This document shows, piece by piece, positions 6,101 to 7,167 of a DNA stretch of 7,167 nucleotides. The notes beneath the pieces were generated by a model. That model was not told the DNA's origin. It made no database searches and saw only the letters and a program-made list of their open reading frames with translations. The translations under genes were made by a program, and so were the position numbers. The stretch is from Candidatus Zixiibacteriota bacterium (lineage in GTDB: Bacteria; Zixibacteria; MSB-5A5; GN15; FEB-12). Position 1 is the stretch's first letter; every line of letters begins with the position of its first letter. The stretch spans positions 1 through 7,167 of the forward strand of contig JACRAV010000173.1 of NCBI GenBank assembly GCA_016213305.1, read 5' to 3'.

Positions 6101-7167
6101 TTAGAATTCACGGCCCAGGGGCGAATCGAGCCCCTGCGGCGTCTCCCAGTGAATCCGACGCGCTTCTTCAGCGGAGACTGCTCCCGCGCCGGTCGGGAAA
6201 TTGAACTCGGCCGTGCCGGGCTGACCGTACAGGAACGGTTCGTACATCCACCGGATCATCCGCACCACGTTGGAATCAGCCGTCGAGCTGTCCATCGCGT
6301 ACGGCGTGAACAGAGAGACCGCCGAACGGAAAAACCCGCGGTTGTATCGGTGCACCACCGGCCGTCCGTCGAAACTGATCCCGATCGGATCGGGTAACGA
6401 CTGCGTGCCGTACTTGGATTTGTACAAGTGCAACACTTCGGTGCCGAAGGTACTGACCATGTAACCGACTTCGGGCAACGCCCCGATGTCGGCGCGGAAC
6501 GGCGCCACATCCGGGTCCCAGATGTAGTAGCGTCTCAGACGGCTGGTGTCAACCTTCATCGATGGCCAATGGATGGTATCGAGACTGGCGGTCCCGATAA
6601 AGTCCTCGGCCGAGCGATCCGATTTGTACAGGAACGAACTCCAGCCCGAGTAGTAATAGCATTCGGCGCCGAAATAGTATTGGAAATTTCGGGCGGTGTT
6701 GTTCTGGTCGCGGGGCCACTCAGCCATGCCGTTGCAAATCAACAGCTTCGGCTTGTTCTCGCCTCCATAGATGACGCTTCGACCACACACCCAGACACTC
6801 ACCCCGGCGTCACAGGCGGTGAAAATATTCGTCACGACCGGCACGAACAAGCTTCCATGAACGTCGTCGCTTACGAATATCACCATCTTGTGACTCAGCA
6901 ACAGTCTCAGCGGCAGGATATTTCCGCCGGGCTGACTGATCTTGGCATAATCACTATCGAGATTGAAATCAGCGGCGGTACTGCCCGGTTTCCACAGCCG
7001 ATATATCGAATCCCAATACGCTCGCGCCCGGCCGTAGTTGCGCGGATTGATGGGAAAATCGATCTGGCCATCCGCGATCAGAAGATCACGCTCGTACTTC
7101 GGGGACACCACGTTGAACGATTGAAAGGCCGGTGTGATGTCCGGTCCCCGGGCATCGTCTCTCCCCC
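6101..7167 (-). CDS. Unrecognised protein with GATase/Rossmann-like pattern, C-terminal 354 residues (N-terminus outside window)
   Basis: The frame stays open to the right edge: 18 codons without a stop precede the GTG at 7111, so this is the C-terminal part of a longer gene and the GTG is not the start. Numbering from the edge, residues 21-33 (SPKYERDLLIADG), 93-101 (KMVIFVSDD) and 117-135 (with AGVSVWVCGRS) look like successive strands with intervening helices. This resembles a class I glutamine amidotransferase-like or ThuA-like fold of the type found inside large exported FCB proteins. Later conserved-looking stretches are FGTEVLHLYKSKYG (240-253) and GRPVVHRY...SLFTPYAMD (267-292). No nucleophile-containing motif is evident, so enzymatic activity is doubtful. 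Aromatic residues are frequent (for example FQYYFGAECYYYSGW), as in extracellular or surface proteins. There is no membrane helix and no sorting domain like the one in the S8 protease; it ends PLGREF. The gene converges on the glycosyltransferase and ends at a good terminator. I do not recognise the family. Confidence 0.82.
   Translation of the reverse strand, partial: GRDDARGPDITPAFQSFNVVSPKYERDLLIADGQIDFPINPRNYGRARAYWDSIYRLWKPGSTAADFNLDSDYAKISQPGGNILPLRLLLSHKMVIFVSDDVHGSLFVPVVTNIFTACDAGVSVWVCGRSVIYGGENKPKLLICNGMAEWPRDQNNTARNFQYYFGAECYYYSGWSSFLYKSDRSAEDFIGTASLDTIHWPSMKVDTSRLRRYYIWDPDVAPFRADIGALPEVGYMVSTFGTEVLHLYKSKYGTQSLPDPIGISFDGRPVVHRYNRGFFRSAVSLFTPYAMDSSTADSNVVRMIRWMYEPFLYGQPGTAEFNFPTGAGAVSAEEARRIHWETPQGLDSPLGREF

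Noticed and set aside
6101..7111. GTG at 7111 as the true start of the right-hand gene (336 residues)
   Set aside because: The frame is open for all 18 codons to the window edge and the GTG falls inside continuous coding-like sequence, so the gene is simply cut by the edge.

Overview
The window is an ordinary-looking chromosomal stretch from a moderately GC-rich bacterium, with no mobile elements, RNA genes or CRISPR. It probably comes from the Fibrobacteres-Chlorobi-Bacteroidetes (FCB) side of the tree or an allied candidate phylum such as Zixibacteria, KSB1, Latescibacterota or Marinimicrobia. The main clue is the end of the large protease. It carries a NYPNPFNPST motif followed by a LLGQEVRTL / ASGVYLYRL module, the FlgD-like / type A sorting domain typical of exported proteins in those groups. 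The phylum is an inference from motifs remembered by eye, not a classification.

Layout from left to right. (1) Positions 1-597, minus strand: the first 199 residues of a secreted M6-family (immune inhibitor A-like) metalloprotease, cut by the left edge. (2) 679-3597, minus strand: a complete 972-residue secreted subtilisin-family (S8) protease with signal peptide, prodomain, catalytic domain, long beta-rich middle and C-terminal sorting domain. It lies 81 bp upstream of the M6 gene in the same direction. (3) 3598-3844: a 247-bp divergent intergenic region with an unusual set of GTTTGCA/TGCAAAC repeats that could be an operator. (4) 3845-6046, plus strand: a polytopic GT-C glycosyltransferase of the PMT/ArnT type fused to a cytosolic or periplasmic TPR domain. 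(5) 6047-6074: a hairpin terminator in the convergent gap, perfectly paired only when read on the minus strand. (6) 6101 to beyond the right edge, minus strand: the last 354 residues of an unrecognised protein with a Rossmann/GATase-like pattern.

How the parts may fit together: two proteases of different catalytic types in tandem suggest a secreted degradative (nutrient-scavenging) function. A divergently transcribed membrane glycosyltransferase next to exported proteins could glycosylate surface or secreted products, but nothing in the sequence proves that link. I see no strong evidence of a novel defence, mobile or RNA-based system. The most interesting items are the repeated GTTTGCA boxes, the GT-C/TPR fusion, and the uncharacterised regions in the S8 protein and the right-hand protein.
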